Assembly: GCA_905116865.2 (NCBI GenBank)
Contig: CAJHNH020004979.1
Coordinates: 190,139-254,138 of the forward strand
Length of the DNA: 64,000 nt
Direction of reading: 5' to 3'
Source of the DNA: Candidula unifasciata
Taxonomy: Eukaryota > Mollusca > Gastropoda > Stylommatophora > Geomitridae
Below are positions 1 to 12,454 of this stretch, in pieces. The position numbers were made by a program, and so were the translations under genes. How positions within the stretch are numbered: the first letter of the stretch is position 1; each line of letters begins with the position of its first letter. The notes beneath the pieces are model-generated. The model saw only the letters and a list, made by a program, of their open reading frames with translations. It was not told where the DNA came from and searched no databases.

Positions 1-655
1 AACGTTTTTTTTTACACATAAACTGTCCCCTTATTTTGAACATAATTTACGCCAATGTTGATGAATTTGTTCTATCGTTTTTTTTTAAGCCCTCCCAAAC
101 CTGCTGCATAGAACGGCGTGCTCTGTTTTCTAAACCACATTTTCACTTCACATTCAATTTCTGCGTGATTGGCGAAATGTCCCCCGCCAATGTTGGTTTT
201 CAGTGGAGCGAAAAAAAGGTAGAAATCGCTAAGAGCTAATTCCGGGCTGTGAGGTGGTTGTTCCAGAAGTTCCCACCCTAGATGGTTAATTTTCTTCTGA
301 GTTAACCGTGCCGTATGTGGTCTGGCATTGTCATGATGGAGCAGTGCTCCTCTAGTCAGCAGGCCTGTACGTTTTCTTCGAACTGCATCATAAAGCATCG
401 ATATAACTTTACAATATGAGTCTGCCTTCACATTGTCACCCCCTTTTTTTTTCTGTTTGTTGTGCAGTTAGTTTAAATCACTCCTTGGCAATCCCAAAAA
501 ACTGTCAGCATAACCTTCCCTGCTGTTGGCGTAACCTTAAATTTTATAACACAAGGCGAAGAAGGATGTTTCAGTCGTACTGAAGCACTCTTTGATTCAC
601 GCTGGTAGTGATGCACCTTATGAATGTCCACATTAATAATCCTGTTCAGCATGTC
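1..655 (-). pseudogene. mariner-type transposase, C-terminal remnant
   Basis: Read on the minus strand this is the catalytic half of a Tc1/mariner transposase, the enzyme that cuts and pastes its own element. From about 650 downward it reads EDMLNRI, then a degraded GDETWVHHY block (NVDIHKVHHY, first Asp kept), then KHPSSP, AGKVMLTVFWD, HHDNARPHTA and PPHSPELALSDFYLF. Between the Asp of HDN and the Asp of LSD there are exactly 34 residues, the DD34D spacing of mariner. The C-terminal KR-NKFINIG block lies near 20-60. A stop and A-rich slippage near 440-470, a damaged first-Asp motif and a stop near the C-terminus show it is dead. The N-terminal DNA-binding half was not found to the right. Identification is confident; the subfamily is not assigned. 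Confidence 0.85.
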
Positions 656-1449
656 TTCTCTGGCATCCTTATAAACGTCCTATGCAGGCAGCTCTCTTGC
701 CCCCCCCCCCTCCCCTCCCCTCCCACATACACACACGCACACACACACAAAAACGCAAAAGAGCACGTTGTTCTTTGAGGGAACACTTCGTAAGTGCAGT
801 CGCCATTTTTGCAACACCTAGCACCACCTAACGCACGGAGACATAATGACACCTTTAGAAACCACCAGCTCCATTCCTTTTTGCCAGCCCATAATCATTT
901 GTAACTTACTGATTGATATTCCTTTGATTCACTGGTTCGGGGAAGGGGAGTGCCTGCTTGTATGGTACAGATAAATTGCCACCCCTCCTCCACCCCCTCC
1001 CCCCCACCCGCCCCAAACAGAACCTAGGAATCAACAGGGATGTATGTCAGTCCCATTATCTTTTAGAATGCCAGACACTTTCTTAATAAACATGAATTTT
1101 TGTTTTTACCTTTACCTTTTTTTTTTTCACTTACATTCTTTCATTTATTTATTACTTGTTTGTTTACTGATAGCTCAGTTCCTGATTACCAGCTGTCAAA
1201 TATATATTGCATAGAAGAGCCCGCAATCCCGTTAAATGGGCTGCTGCTTTGACTGTTATGCATCTAATTACTTTAATACATCTTCTATCTGCTGCTGTCA
1301 GGGTTACGTCCGACAGTTAATACCCCGGTGGCACTTTATGGCTTCAAGTAAACTGGGAGTAAGACAACCGCACTAGCGAAAGGGAAAAGAAAAACAACCT
1401 AATTAACCAAGTTAAGTTTAGTAAGGCCGAGAGAAAAACCAGCATCGCA
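656..1449. other. intergenic DNA, no gene seen
   Basis: AT-rich sequence with a C-rich tract and short CA repeat at about 700-750, a second C-rich stretch at about 980-1012, and T-runs near 1120. I see no exon, RNA gene or recognisable transposon here. Confidence 0.6.
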
Positions 1450-2080
1450 TTAAACGGGACATTTCCATAGGAGCTCCACCCCTCTTTTTCAGCAGCCAAC
1501 CCAGAGTTCCAATTTTGATGGTAGCTGTAGCCAGTGTTGCCACTTTTCTTTGACAAAAAACATCCAAATCGGAGTCAAAAATATCTAAAAACATCTAATT
1601 TTTTGAGGGAAAACATCTAGAAAAAACATCCAAATGTAAAAAAATTACATAGCAATTGATATGACTTACCCTATAGAATCCTGTCCTCATCTTTACTGAA
1701 GTCTGCCTTACAAGATCCACAGGATAAACTTAGCTTGGATGATGAAGTTGTAGCTTCAGATCCATAATGACTCTGGTATGCTTTAGCTGTTCCAATTAAT
1801 TTTAATACCCAGTCAGGGAGCTGATAAGTGGAACAGCCTTTTCCTACTCTTATCAGGCGGAATTTTATTCTCAAGATAGCATTTAGGAGGTCAAATTTCA
1901 TCCCATTCACTCCAGATGAAAATAATCTAGAAAGACATCTACCATCTAAAAATCAAAAACACAATCTAAATGCAAGGGAAAACATCTAAATCTGGATGTA
2001 AAACATCCAAAGTGGCAACACTGGCTGTAGCCACCTGAATTTATTTCCTCCCTATTTTTTCACTGAATGTTGAGTTTCGG
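1450..2080 (-). mobile_element. RNase H-type LINE 3' tail, interrupted by a hAT element
   Basis: The minus strand at 1450-1531 and 2032-2080 matches the C-terminal tail of the LINE family also seen at 12455, 24610, 52210 and 55260 (landmarks: the segment resembling SGRYSTLRGKARR, then GTIxIGTL and LLKMG). Here the coding is badly decayed. The copy is split at 1531/2032 by a 492-bp DNA transposon, which must be younger. Function is lost; it is a 5'-truncated retroposed fragment. Confidence 0.6.
1532..2023. mobile_element. hAT-type DNA transposon, 492 bp
   Basis: The ends are inverted repeats, CAGTGTTGCCACTTT at the left and its complement at the right. The element is flanked by a perfect 8-bp target duplication, gctgtagc, at 1524-1531 and 2024-2031. 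Eight-bp duplications with CAG-type ends are the mark of the hAT superfamily. Both subterminal regions carry many copies of a motif like aaacatctaaa or aaacatccaaa, which resemble transposase binding repeats. A minus-strand ORF at 1671-1910 (LLNAI, then YQLPDWVLKLIGTAKAYQ) may be a transposase scrap, but it is too short to be active. The element is non-autonomous and sits inside a LINE tail. Confidence 0.88.
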
Positions 2081-2439
2081 CCAATTTAATTGAGTTCAGA
2101 GGAGTTAAATCACCCGCCGTCTATTCTTAAATCCCTCATAAACATCAAAAGCACAATAGCCTGAATTTGACCAGGTATCTTTCCCTGGCCAGTAACTGTC
2201 GAAACCACTTGGCAGGAGCTCTTCGCTTTCCGAAAGGAGACTTCCGCTCTTCAAAAGTGATCTCGGTGCCTTCGACGTCCAAACACACTCTGGCAACCTG
2301 GTTCTCTCGTTGTGTAGAATGATCTTGCTAAAAATTAAATTCAGAGTTTCAAAAAAAAAACGGGGGGTTTGAGGGTAAGTTTGGACATCTCCTATTTCTT
2401 TTTCCAAATATTGCTAGCTCAGGGACCACACTGCCATCT

Positions 2440-2690
2440 GGATGGTGAACCACACACACTTCACACTTCGGCGATAGTGTCGCCCATTGGTTCGCCGGGA
2501 AACGACTTCGTCGCCAGTCGGGACAGTGTTAGGGTCTGTCTCCTTTGGTCGCATCAACACCACAGGAGTCCTTTTCATCGCTCTTGGTTGCATGCAATGA
2601 TAAGCCATTTTATGGGGCACACATAACCTAGTCACAATTATAACCTAAAGCTCCCCCTTCGGGAATGATCGTTTGAACGTGACGATTTTG
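2440..2690 (-). repeat. dispersed repeat family E, copy 1
   Basis: This is about 250 bp shared with 16080-16645, 56030-56290 and, in part, 59000-59140. Landmarks on its own strand are ggttataattgtgactaggt, a Met/Lys-rich stretch, then actgtcccgactggcgacga. Nothing identifies it as coding. It may be the end of an unidentified transposon. Confidence 0.65.
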
Positions 2691-3880
<1,190 letters not shown>

Positions 3881-3893
3881 AGGAGAACAAGAA

Positions 3894-3985
3894 GAAGAGA
3901 AGAAGAAGAAGAAGAAGAAGAAGAAGAAGAAGAAGAAGAAGAAGAAGAAGAAGAAGAAGAAGAAGGAGAAGAAGCAGAGAAAAGG
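3894..3985. repeat. (AAG)n microsatellite
   Basis: About 25 AAG units followed by degenerate purine-rich sequence. It directly follows the TC arrays. No coding meaning. Confidence 0.95.
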
Positions 3986-4599
3986 AAGCATAATAATAGA
4001 AAGAAGCAGAAAAAGAAGAAATATAAAACACAAGAACAGGGGGAAAAAAGAGAGGGGGGAGGTGTTTCTGATGCCGAAGGTAACTTTGAACGGAGAACAG
4101 AGTGCACAAATAACTGGAAAGGAAAAGAAAGTGGTAAAAAGTGCAAGCTGAGGAATGAAACGAATAAAGAATACAGAGGTGGACGTCGAAATAGGATAGA
4201 AACAAAGAAGAAAGTTAAAGAAGATCAGGGAAGAGGTGGAGCATAGAAAAGAAAAGGAATCACAGCCACTGACCATTCTCATTAGGCCATGACCATAGAC
4301 TGTTGTTAAGATAGGACAGCTTCTGTACCAGAAACGTGCGTGATAGTCATATAATAGAAGAACACTGCCCTGATCCTTAATTCTGGTGATCGTGTGGGAT
4401 GATAAAACATAATAGTCTATGATTAATTTAAGACTGTCCAGTGTGTCCAGTTTGCTATTGGCATGTGTTATTATAATTATTTTTTTTTTTAAATATACAT
4501 TCCTTTTGTTCTTTCGTTTGATCATGTTTAGATATTCTACACTAAGGATGACATCCTTCCCCAACACAAACACACAAACAAACACACGTACACACAAAG

Positions 4600-5160
4600 C
4601 ATACTCGCGCAGCCCTACCATGTAAAACTCGTCACTCACAAAGCACACATACGCAGCCATACCATATACCACTCATCATACAAACCACACATACGTAGCC
4701 ATACCATATACGCACATATCACACACACACACAGCACATACATACAAAGCACATATACGTAGCCATACCGTATACGCACATATCACACACACACACAGCA
4801 CATACATACAAACCACACATACGTAGCCATACCGTATACGCAGATATCACACACACACACAGCACATACATACAAAGCACATATACGCAGCCATACTATA
4901 TACCAATCATCACACAAACCACACATATGTAGCCATACCGTATACACACATATCAATCACACACACACACACAAACCACACATACGTAGCCACACTGTAT
5001 ACACACCTCTCTCTCTCTCTCACACACACATACACACACAAGCACACACACGCAGCTATACCATATAACACTCACCACACATATATATCCATACTATATA
5101 TTCACATACACCACACACATATACACGCAAACACACACACACACACACAAGCAAGCATAC
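4600..5160. repeat. CA-rich minisatellite, unit about 62-64 bp
   Basis: The block 'acatacgtagccatacc...tatacgcacatatc' followed by a short CA run and 'agcacatacatacaaa' recurs several times from 4618 to about 4960, then decays into CA dinucleotides to 5160. The flanks at 4200-4600 show nothing recognisable. Confidence 0.8.
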
Positions 5161-5640
5161 ACCAAATCTGTTGACACTAATTACATGACGCCAGTAAAGG
5201 CGTCGGCCATCTTCTGGGCATTGTTGAACCAGATCTTGGTAATTCTTAGTTATTTCAGCACAACTGGGCTTGTCCCTAGAGTGTCCACTCTAATTAAGTA
5301 TTAGCATGATTGCATCCTGCAGTTGGTTCTTTTTTTCATTTGATTACGTTTAATGAGCCACTTGCGGGGGGAGATTATTCTTTTTTTTGCGTCAAAAGTT
5401 GTATTGATGATTAAAATAGTTCTCATTTTTTAGGGTACTACTTACTCTCTTAAGTTCTCTACATATGCACGCCTACACGATAGTTCAGTTTACTGGTTGC
5501 TTCTGTTTTTAGAGATGGCAATTACTGAGACCCTTCCCTTCATCTTCCTTTCCCTGCCTGAGCTATATGGAGCTGAGATATTAGGGTATTTGTGGCAGCC
5601 TTTAAAGAGATTGTGAATAAATAGGAATCTCGCAGCATTG
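5161..5640. other. intergenic DNA, no gene seen
   Basis: Unique-looking sequence with no exon signature and no match to the repeat families of the window. Confidence 0.5.
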
Positions 5641-5662
5641 CCTCTAACAGGATTTACCAGCT

Positions 5663-5862
5663 GTGTGAGGGTGTGTGGTCATCTCTCGCTGGACACTGTG
5701 TGGTCATCAATTGTAGTCCACTGTGTGGTATTCAGTTGCGCAACACTGCGTGGTCATCATTTGTTGGATACTGTGTGGTCATTAGTTGTTAGACACTGTG
5801 TGGTTATAGTTGGACACTGTATGGTCATCACTTGTAGGACATTGAGTGGTCATTGAAGGTTA
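5663..5862. repeat. short diverged tandem repeat, unit about 27 bp
   Basis: The phrase 'acactgtgtggtcatca' recurs about seven times with spacers around gttgtt. The units are diverged, so the array is old. The ORF through it is accidental. Confidence 0.8.
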
Positions 5863-6085
5863 ACCAGTTGACAGTACAATGGAGTGGTTAGTATTATCCG
5901 TAATGATAACTGTTGTCTTCTGCAATACTTTTAATGTCAGTGTCTTTGTTTATAAAGATTCATTTTGATAACACTCACAAATTCTAGAACAACTTTTGAC
6001 CATCTACGGTACTCGTACCACGCAGAGCGTGTGGAACTAGTTTCGCAATCACGCTAATTGATTCGAATTTTGCTAGCCATTAAAC

Positions 6086-6313
6086 GTTAGTTGCGTATCC
6101 CTTAAAGGACGTAGCTGAACCAACCCCAGCGTGTTTTGATGTTGTGGGTTTTCTAGGCAAATTTTACCTTCAGTAGTTTGCAATTGCATCCTGAACGGTG
6201 AGCTTTGTGTACCACTGTAAATCCAACGTATTAAACAAACCATCCACAGCTGGGATCGAACCCGGCACCCCGGCATTACGAAGCGCGTTCGCAACGCCTG
6301 AGCCACGGACGCC
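6086..6313 (-). mobile_element. tRNA-headed SINE family A, copy 1
   Basis: On its own strand it starts with a tRNA-like head: an A-box-like tggctcaggcg, then a B box, gggttcgatcccagct. A body follows that includes tttgcctagaaaacccacaa and a 3' end near ggatacgcaactaac. The same order of blocks occurs at 19821, 34168, 43661 and 46216 and, in pieces, at 21870, 29205, 42308 and 59731. The tRNA-like part would drive RNA polymerase III transcription; mobility depends on a LINE partner. Confidence 0.85.
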
Positions 6314-6366
6314 AACAAAACAGCCATTACTGCCTTTATTTACCACTTCCTCAGTGTAAGCGGGTA

Positions 6367-6396
6367 TGATGGTGGTGGTGGTGGTGGTGGTGGTAG
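6367..6396. repeat. (GGT)n microsatellite
   Basis: A short pure GGT run of about nine units. Confidence 0.9.
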
Positions 6397-6923
6397 ATGG
6401 AAAACGAAGGGGCGGGGGCGTGGTTGAGCCTGAGAATTTACTATGGCGTAGCTAGTGCTGCAGACCGGGCAGTGCAGGCTAGGATTGTATGTTTGCCTGC
6501 GTCAGAAAACAGTCCACAACCTTACTGAGGATTCGAACCTGTGTCTTCCACATGGGAGCCCAGCATTATTACGTGCAAGTATGTCGGTCTTGCCTTTGCA
6601 CTGAGTGTTTAGTGAAGGCGAGATCCCTTGGTCCCAGACGATCATGGAATCACCTTTCAGTGTTGTCATATTTTATACATTATGTACAGACTGACTCAGG
6701 GATACATGATAAAAACTAAATAGGTTAAAAACGTTTTATCACCTCAGCGGTAAAATAAAATCATCCCCTCCCCCTCCCCATATTCATCACAATGTAGCAG
6801 GGCCTTTGCAAACCATATCTCTTGTCTCGCTGTGTTCTCAGTAGCTATAATAAATTAAAAAAAAAAAACATGGAAATGAAATGTGTAAGATTTGAAAATT
6901 TAAAACCACGAATAAGGCTATAA

Positions 6924-6925
<2 letters not shown>

Positions 6926-6998
<73 letters not shown>
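6926..6998. repeat. (AG)n microsatellite
   Basis: About 33 AG units, nearly pure. Confidence 0.95.
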
Positions 6999-7074
6999 AA
7001 GGTCGGTACAGAACCAGTTCTGAGTTACACAGCCGACAAACCAAAAAGTTTTCACACTTTGATAGACTGCCTTG

Positions 7075-7243
7075 TGGTAACATACAGTTGAGTGCATTCA
7101 AACAGGAAGAATGACGCAGACCACGAGGTAGACCAAGAACAACTGGCGAATGATAACACCAGCGAAACACTACAGCACGATGTGTCTGTGACCGAGGTTG
7201 CCAACAGAGCAAGAAGCAGAATCTGTAATCTCTATCGACACCC

Positions 7244-7245
<2 letters not shown>
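7075..7245 (+). pseudogene. possible LINE tail fragment
   Basis: The plus strand reads GRPRTTWR near 7130-7150, a block typical of the C-terminal end of LINE ORF2 proteins, and is followed by a purine repeat that could be an expanded 3' tail. The fragment is too short and broken for a firm call. Confidence 0.3.
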
Positions 7246-7274
<29 letters not shown>

Positions 7275-7329
7275 AAGAAGAAGAAGAAGAAGAAGAAGAA
7301 GAAGAAGAAGAAGAAGAAGAAGAAGAAGA

Positions 7330-7363
<34 letters not shown>

Positions 7364-7475
7364 GAAGCAGAAGCAGAAGAAAGGAGAAGAAGAAAGGAGA
7401 AGAAAAGAAGAAGAAAGGAGAAGAAGAAAGGAGAAGAAAAGAAGAAGAAAGTAGAAGAAAAAGAAGAGGAGGAGG
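7246..7475. repeat. (AAG)n and (CAG)n compound microsatellite
   Basis: A pure AAG tract (7246-7331) passes into CAG (about 7332-7360), AAGCAG, then degenerate AGGAGAAG sequence and a GGA run. The ORFs here (poly-K, poly-R, poly-S and poly-L) are artefacts of the triplet repeat. Confidence 0.95.
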
Positions 7476-7815
7476 AGGAGGATCTCTTCTCACGGCACAC
7501 CGGTGATCTAATAAGACCAGTGTTAAAGTTCCCACCTCGTGAACTTCACTTCGACAGCTAGTGTGTCCTTGACTTTATACTGGTAATGTCAGAAGAAAAC
7601 CACAGTGGAGCATGCACTGCAGGGGTCCAGCGATCATCAGGAGAAAGATCCTTGGTCGATGATTGTTTCGGCCCATCATCTACCTAGACAATCTCGGAAC
7701 GTGGGCCGACCTGGTTCATGAAGCCAGGCCTCAGGCGTTTCCCTACTGCACGTTTTCGGACTCATAGACGAGACGAAAAGGTGACTTTGCAGCAGGTATA
7801 ATGAGGGACTGGTGT

Positions 7816-7818
<3 letters not shown>

Positions 7819-7901
<83 letters not shown>
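7819..7901. repeat. (TA)n microsatellite
   Basis: About 40 TA units, self-complementary. Flanks at 7480-7818 and 7902-8870 show no recognisable gene; a G-run lies at about 8549-8563. Confidence 0.95.
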
Positions 7902-7905
<4 letters not shown>

Positions 7906-8889
7906 CGCTGCGGGAACAAATTGTGCGCCTACCTTCACGACCAGAGTGACAAGCTTGCGGTTGGTTAATGGAATAGACGTTAGATTTTGGCAAATGCTAG
8001 AGAGACACTGGCAGACGTTTTTTATCAGACACTTTAGCTTTACAAGGATGTAAAGAAAAGTGATGTACATTTTAGAGCACGCTCGAATGACAGTCGAGCA
8101 TCAGCTATATGGTGCTGGACCCATATTTTAATTGATTAATCAGCACATTATACATGATGCCTTTAACATCACGCCGGCTGTTTTTACTTTCTAGGATTAT
8201 TTCTTCCTTTTTTCTTCTTCTAAATATATCATGCTGTGTGACGTTGGTATTCACGTCTGTCCACATCCTCCACGTCCTTTTGCCCCGTAAACTTTCAATC
8301 ATATCTCACAAATAGAAATTCCAACGAACTATGCCGGACTATGTAGTTGTTTTCTATGTTGCTGTCCCTCAGCTTCTCCTTCTCTCCAACTTTCCCTTTA
8401 TAATGACATCACTCATCTGCTCATGAGGTTAACAGTTTTTCTCACGCTGTGACTAAAGAATATAAATTGAAGTCTTCGGAGACTAATTATTGTTAGGACA
8501 TGTTGTGACTTTCATTTTAGACTGGAGGTGAGAAGGGGAAGAGGAGTGGGGGGGGGGGGGGGGTTGGGGATAGGGGAATATAGATCAAATATAAAAATAT
8601 TCCTTGATGCAAATTCAAACTCAAGACCTTCAACAGCAAAGCGCCTATGGCACGTTGTAAAATGTATGCCCTTCTATACAAATCTTTACTCAGTAACTGT
8701 TTGGTGTCAGTTATGGAAAGTCGGCATGCAACGTGTTTATGATCATGCCATTGTAAATATTTTCTGTTAGAGTAAACAAACATCTAGATTTCATGTCGCC
8801 TTATTTGGCATATAATTATCCAGGGTCTGATTACAAAAAATTACTGTTGATCCGTACAGGAGTTTTCATGATATGTTTTTACGCGCAAA

Positions 8890-9625
8890 GACACAACTTT
8901 TGAAACACACACATAAACATGAACATATACAAGAAAAAAGTAACAGACTACACAGCACAGCAGAAATGGTGGGACTAAGAATAAATACAAAGAAAACTAA
9001 GATCATGACAAACAGTCCAAACCAACAACCAGTGACCATAAATAACAAAACTCTTGAAAATGTAAAACATTTCACAAATCTTGGCAGTGTGGTGTCCCTA
9101 CTGGGAGGGACCGAAGAGGACATACAGTCACGTCTGAACAAAGCTAGATCTGCTTTTTAAAGGATGAGGCAAATCTGGAAATCCAACAATTACTGCAGAG
9201 GAACGAAACTCCGACTCTACAAGAGCATCGTTTTGCCAGTTCTTCTTTATGGAGCGGAATGCTGAAGAATGACCAACAAGAATGCACACAAGCTGTCCTT
9301 CTTCCACCACACATGTCTACGTAGAATTATCAAAATGTTCTGGCCAAATACAGTATCAAACACAAAACTACTTCAAGTCACAAACCAAGAAACTTTAGAC
9401 AGTATGATAACCAAGAGAAGATGGAAATGGCTTGGCCACGTTATGAGAATGAATCCAAATATACCTGCCAAAACAGCTCTCATATGGACACCAAAGGGAA
9501 AGAGAAAACAGGAGCGCCCAAAAAAACAACATGGAGACGAACGATGGAAAGTGACCTGAGTGCGGCATCTTTGACACTGACACAACAGGAAAGTACGGAA
9601 TGTCCTCTCTGAAGCCTCATATGCC
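8890..9625 (+). pseudogene. LINE reverse transcriptase, C-terminal remnant
   Basis: Plus-strand blocks match the end of a non-LTR retrotransposon RT: GLRINTKKTKIM, then VKHFTNLGS, GGTEEDIQSRLNKARSAF, IWKS, LRLYKSIVLPVLLYGAEC, CLRRIIKMFW, KRRWKWLGHVMRMN and ALIWTPKGKRK, in that order. This region follows the RT palm domain and includes thumb and tail. Stops after SAF and after AEC and a frame change near 9420-9560 show it is dead. The upstream catalytic YADD region is absent, so the copy is 5'-truncated. Confidence 0.88.
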
Positions 9626-9689
9626 ACTAGGCGTAACGAGAAATGATAATCACTGTTGTGGCGCACCCTCCTGTAATCGTTCGCTTGCT

Positions 9690-11060
9690 GTTTAAATTAT
9701 GTATTTTTTTTTTTTTTCATTTGGTGTATAGGTCATTGTCATTGCTCATCATCATCATTGTTCTGTTGTCCCATTATGTGTCACATAGGGCTCGCTGTCG
9801 ATTTCCCAGCTCCGTTTTATTCTGTTTTATCTCTTTCGATATCACGGGTGGAATCCATTCCATCACCTTTGACCTCTCTCATCAGCGTTTGTTTTAGAGT
9901 CTCTTTTGGACGTCGTCGCTTCCTTAATTCCTTTATTTCCCATTCTAGTGTCATTGGCATTACCATTACTGTCTGTGTCTACGGTTGTTGAGGACAGTGA
10001 AGTACAGCGGTCTTGAGCGTGAAGATTTAGGGCCGCATAGCTTCCGCAGTCAAGCACTTTGCAGGTTGAGGTTTTTTTCTACCCGAAGGCAACATCATCA
10101 TCAATCAGCAAGCTTTTTACAGAACGTCGCTCTCTTCACAACACGCCTGAAAGTATCCCTTTCCCTAGGCAACTCTCCTGCCCCATGTGCTTTCAATTTC
10201 AATACACCTTCAATGTAGTGTATTCATCTTTGCGATGCCTCTCCTTCCACAATCTGCACCTTCCATTACCCTATTTTCCAAGCAACCAAGACTCTTGATG
10301 TGGCCAAAATACTTCAACTTTCGGGACAGGATGCTCTTTATGAGCCATTTCTCCTTGATGTTCAATTCGTTCAGAATATCGATGTTTTTCCTCTTCCTGA
10401 TCCCTGGTATTCTGAGAATTGTTCTATAAAATTTTAATTTAAAAACCCCAATCTTTTTCCTCAGTCACTGAGTGAGAGTCCAAGACTAACAACCGTGAGT
10501 TGCCACAGGAAAAATGCATGGTCTCAAGATTTTTACTTTAATAACCAATTGACAAGTGCTTTGCCACAGGTTCTTCTTGCTAATCTCTTCATCGCCAACG
10601 CAAGTCTCCTTGTGACTTTTTTTGAGTAGTCGCTACTGTTTTTCACTAAAAAAGCCCAAGTATTCGAAACCTCTTACATTTTCAATTTCTTCATTTTCGA
10701 TTGCAATACATGGTTGGTGTGTTTGCTGTATTTACTGAAGACATAATTTGTTTGATTTTTTTAAATTCAGAAACAGATTTACTTCTTCGCTGTGTTTTTT
10801 TGACGGCCAGAATTAATTTTTCTAAACCTTATACACTTTTGGAAAGGATAACTTTGTCGAATGCATATCTGAGTTCTGGGATAGGATTACCTCAAATTTT
10901 TAGTGGATCAAAGCTCTCACATGCCTCATCGCTAATTGCGTTTCTCATAACATTTTCAGCATAAATGTTAAAGAAGGAGGTTAAAAAAATGCTGCCTTAT
11001 CTCACTCCTTTCTAAACTTTAAACCATTCTGATGTTTCATCAGCTACTCTTGACTGCTGC
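9690..11060 (-). pseudogene. LINE reverse transcriptase remnant, second family
   Basis: Read on the minus strand from about 11040 down. It gives AENVMRNAISDEACESF, GNPIPELRYA (the degraded YADD motif), ILSKS, then GLEKLI, VKKHSEEVNLFLNSE, then GFEYLGF, and later LRIPGIRKRKNIDILNELN and KWLIKSILSRKLKYFGHI. The order is that of RT palm, thumb and tail. The last part is also found on the plus strand at 40170-40570, so two copies of one LINE family are present. Many frameshifts; inactive. Confidence 0.8.
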
Positions 11061-11813
11061 TTGTTGTTGACAACAACAACAACAAAAATCGGCGAGATCC
11101 ACGATAATCTCCCTAGCCTAACTAGGTCGCGTACCATTGATACATTTTTAGACTCGTCTGCTGTCTGGGGGGTTACGGATATGTTGTCCTTTCTGGCTGG
11201 TCTTGCATTTACGTTTTTTTTTACTTCGAGAAAGAGAATGCCTGTGACATAGGTTGTAGCACTCTCTAGGGCGTTGTGGGTTAGACCCAGTTTGTAAATA
11301 TTTTTGTAGTGTTATAAACGCTGGCGTGCTTAAATATACAACACACAATATCAACGCATTGCTGAAAACCATCCTAGCAGTGTGAAAAGGTCGGGTGGCT
11401 GGAGTTCGACTAATCCGGAGTGAGCTAATATGTAACGTGGGGAAGATTATCATGGATCGTACCCAAAAATAATTAATTTACTGAGGATTAGAAAACACAG
11501 CTGCCCCGAATGACAGCCCATCTTCTTAATAACAGTGAGGTTTTTTTCTATACAATAACTGATACATGTTTGCCCGTTTCTCTAAACAAGAACCACACAC
11601 TGACATAAAACAGATAGCCAAAAATTATATTGTTAGTTCCACTTAAAAACAAGCCCTGTCGTGTGGGAACACCTCGACATCCAGAACAATAGGGAGATAA
11701 TTTCCTGCGGCGTACAAACGATCTAGAAATGCTCTTGCACGAAAGAGAACCCAACCCGAAATAACACTTTCCCTATTGCCGGCACGTAGACGCAGCGTGT
11801 TTAATCTCTTCTT
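11061..11813. other. intergenic DNA, no gene seen
   Basis: Contains a short CAA repeat at about 11070-11085. No exon or known repeat recognised. Confidence 0.5.
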
Positions 11814-12430
11814 ATGGGGAAAGTTCTTTTTTTTTCCCCGGATATACAGGTGGGTTGGAATAAAGGAGCGGTAGAATTTCTCTTTATTAAGGTTTGTATA
11901 AACACATCAACGGAATTGCTACAAAGAATATTTAGTAAAGTCTGGGACACGGAAGAAATATCAGCAGACTGGCGTAAACTATTTTTTGTGAAACTGCCCC
12001 CCCCCCCTTTTTTTCCCAAAAAAGGTGGTCTAGACGAGTCTGAAAACTATAGAGGAATTAATTTGCTGTCAGTTACTGGGAAAATGTTAAGTAGGATTAG
12101 TTTAGAAATACTGAAAGATGCTACTGATAAAATGCCAGTGAGGCAGGCAGCGGCAAACAAATAAGCCAGTAAATCGGATGTACACGCAAAACTCAGGTCA
12201 AGGTTACAGTTAAAAGTTCAAATGGACGAACTACCGGCACCTTCCGCCGAAATTCACAGTCTGTGAATGAAGAAGAAAAAGAAAAATTAAATGCTAAGAG
12301 ATGAACAGGCAGGTTTTTGGCCAAACAGATCCTGTACTGACCAGATAACCACATTTGCCCTTTGCTTGACCTGAATGCATGGCTTGATAACCTATTTAAA
12401 ACCACTGTCTGGATGCTTTATCTATGCTAA
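11814..12430 (+). pseudogene. LINE reverse transcriptase, N-terminal remnant
   Basis: The plus strand reads ELLQRIFSKVWDTEEISADW, then a KLPKKG block swollen by a C/T-run, LDESENYRGINLLSVTGKML and SRISLEILKDATDK. After an insertion at 12138-12292 it resumes with LRDEQAGFWPNRSCTDQI. These are RT fingers motifs in the usual order, and the QAGF.P.RSCTDQI block is highly characteristic. The catalytic YADD region is missing downstream. The insertion is a piece of dispersed family C. Confidence 0.85.
12138..12292 (+). repeat. dispersed family C, truncated copy inside a LINE
   Basis: This contains the family C landmarks aaacaaataagccagt, gatgtacacgcaaa and the 3' end before a gaagaag-type tail. The flanks share a short duplication (aaatgc), and removing the insert rejoins the LINE reading LKDATDK to LRDEQAGF. 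It is therefore younger than the LINE. Confidence 0.7.
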
Positions 12431-12454
12431 GCATGTTTGGGAGCGAGTGAACAG

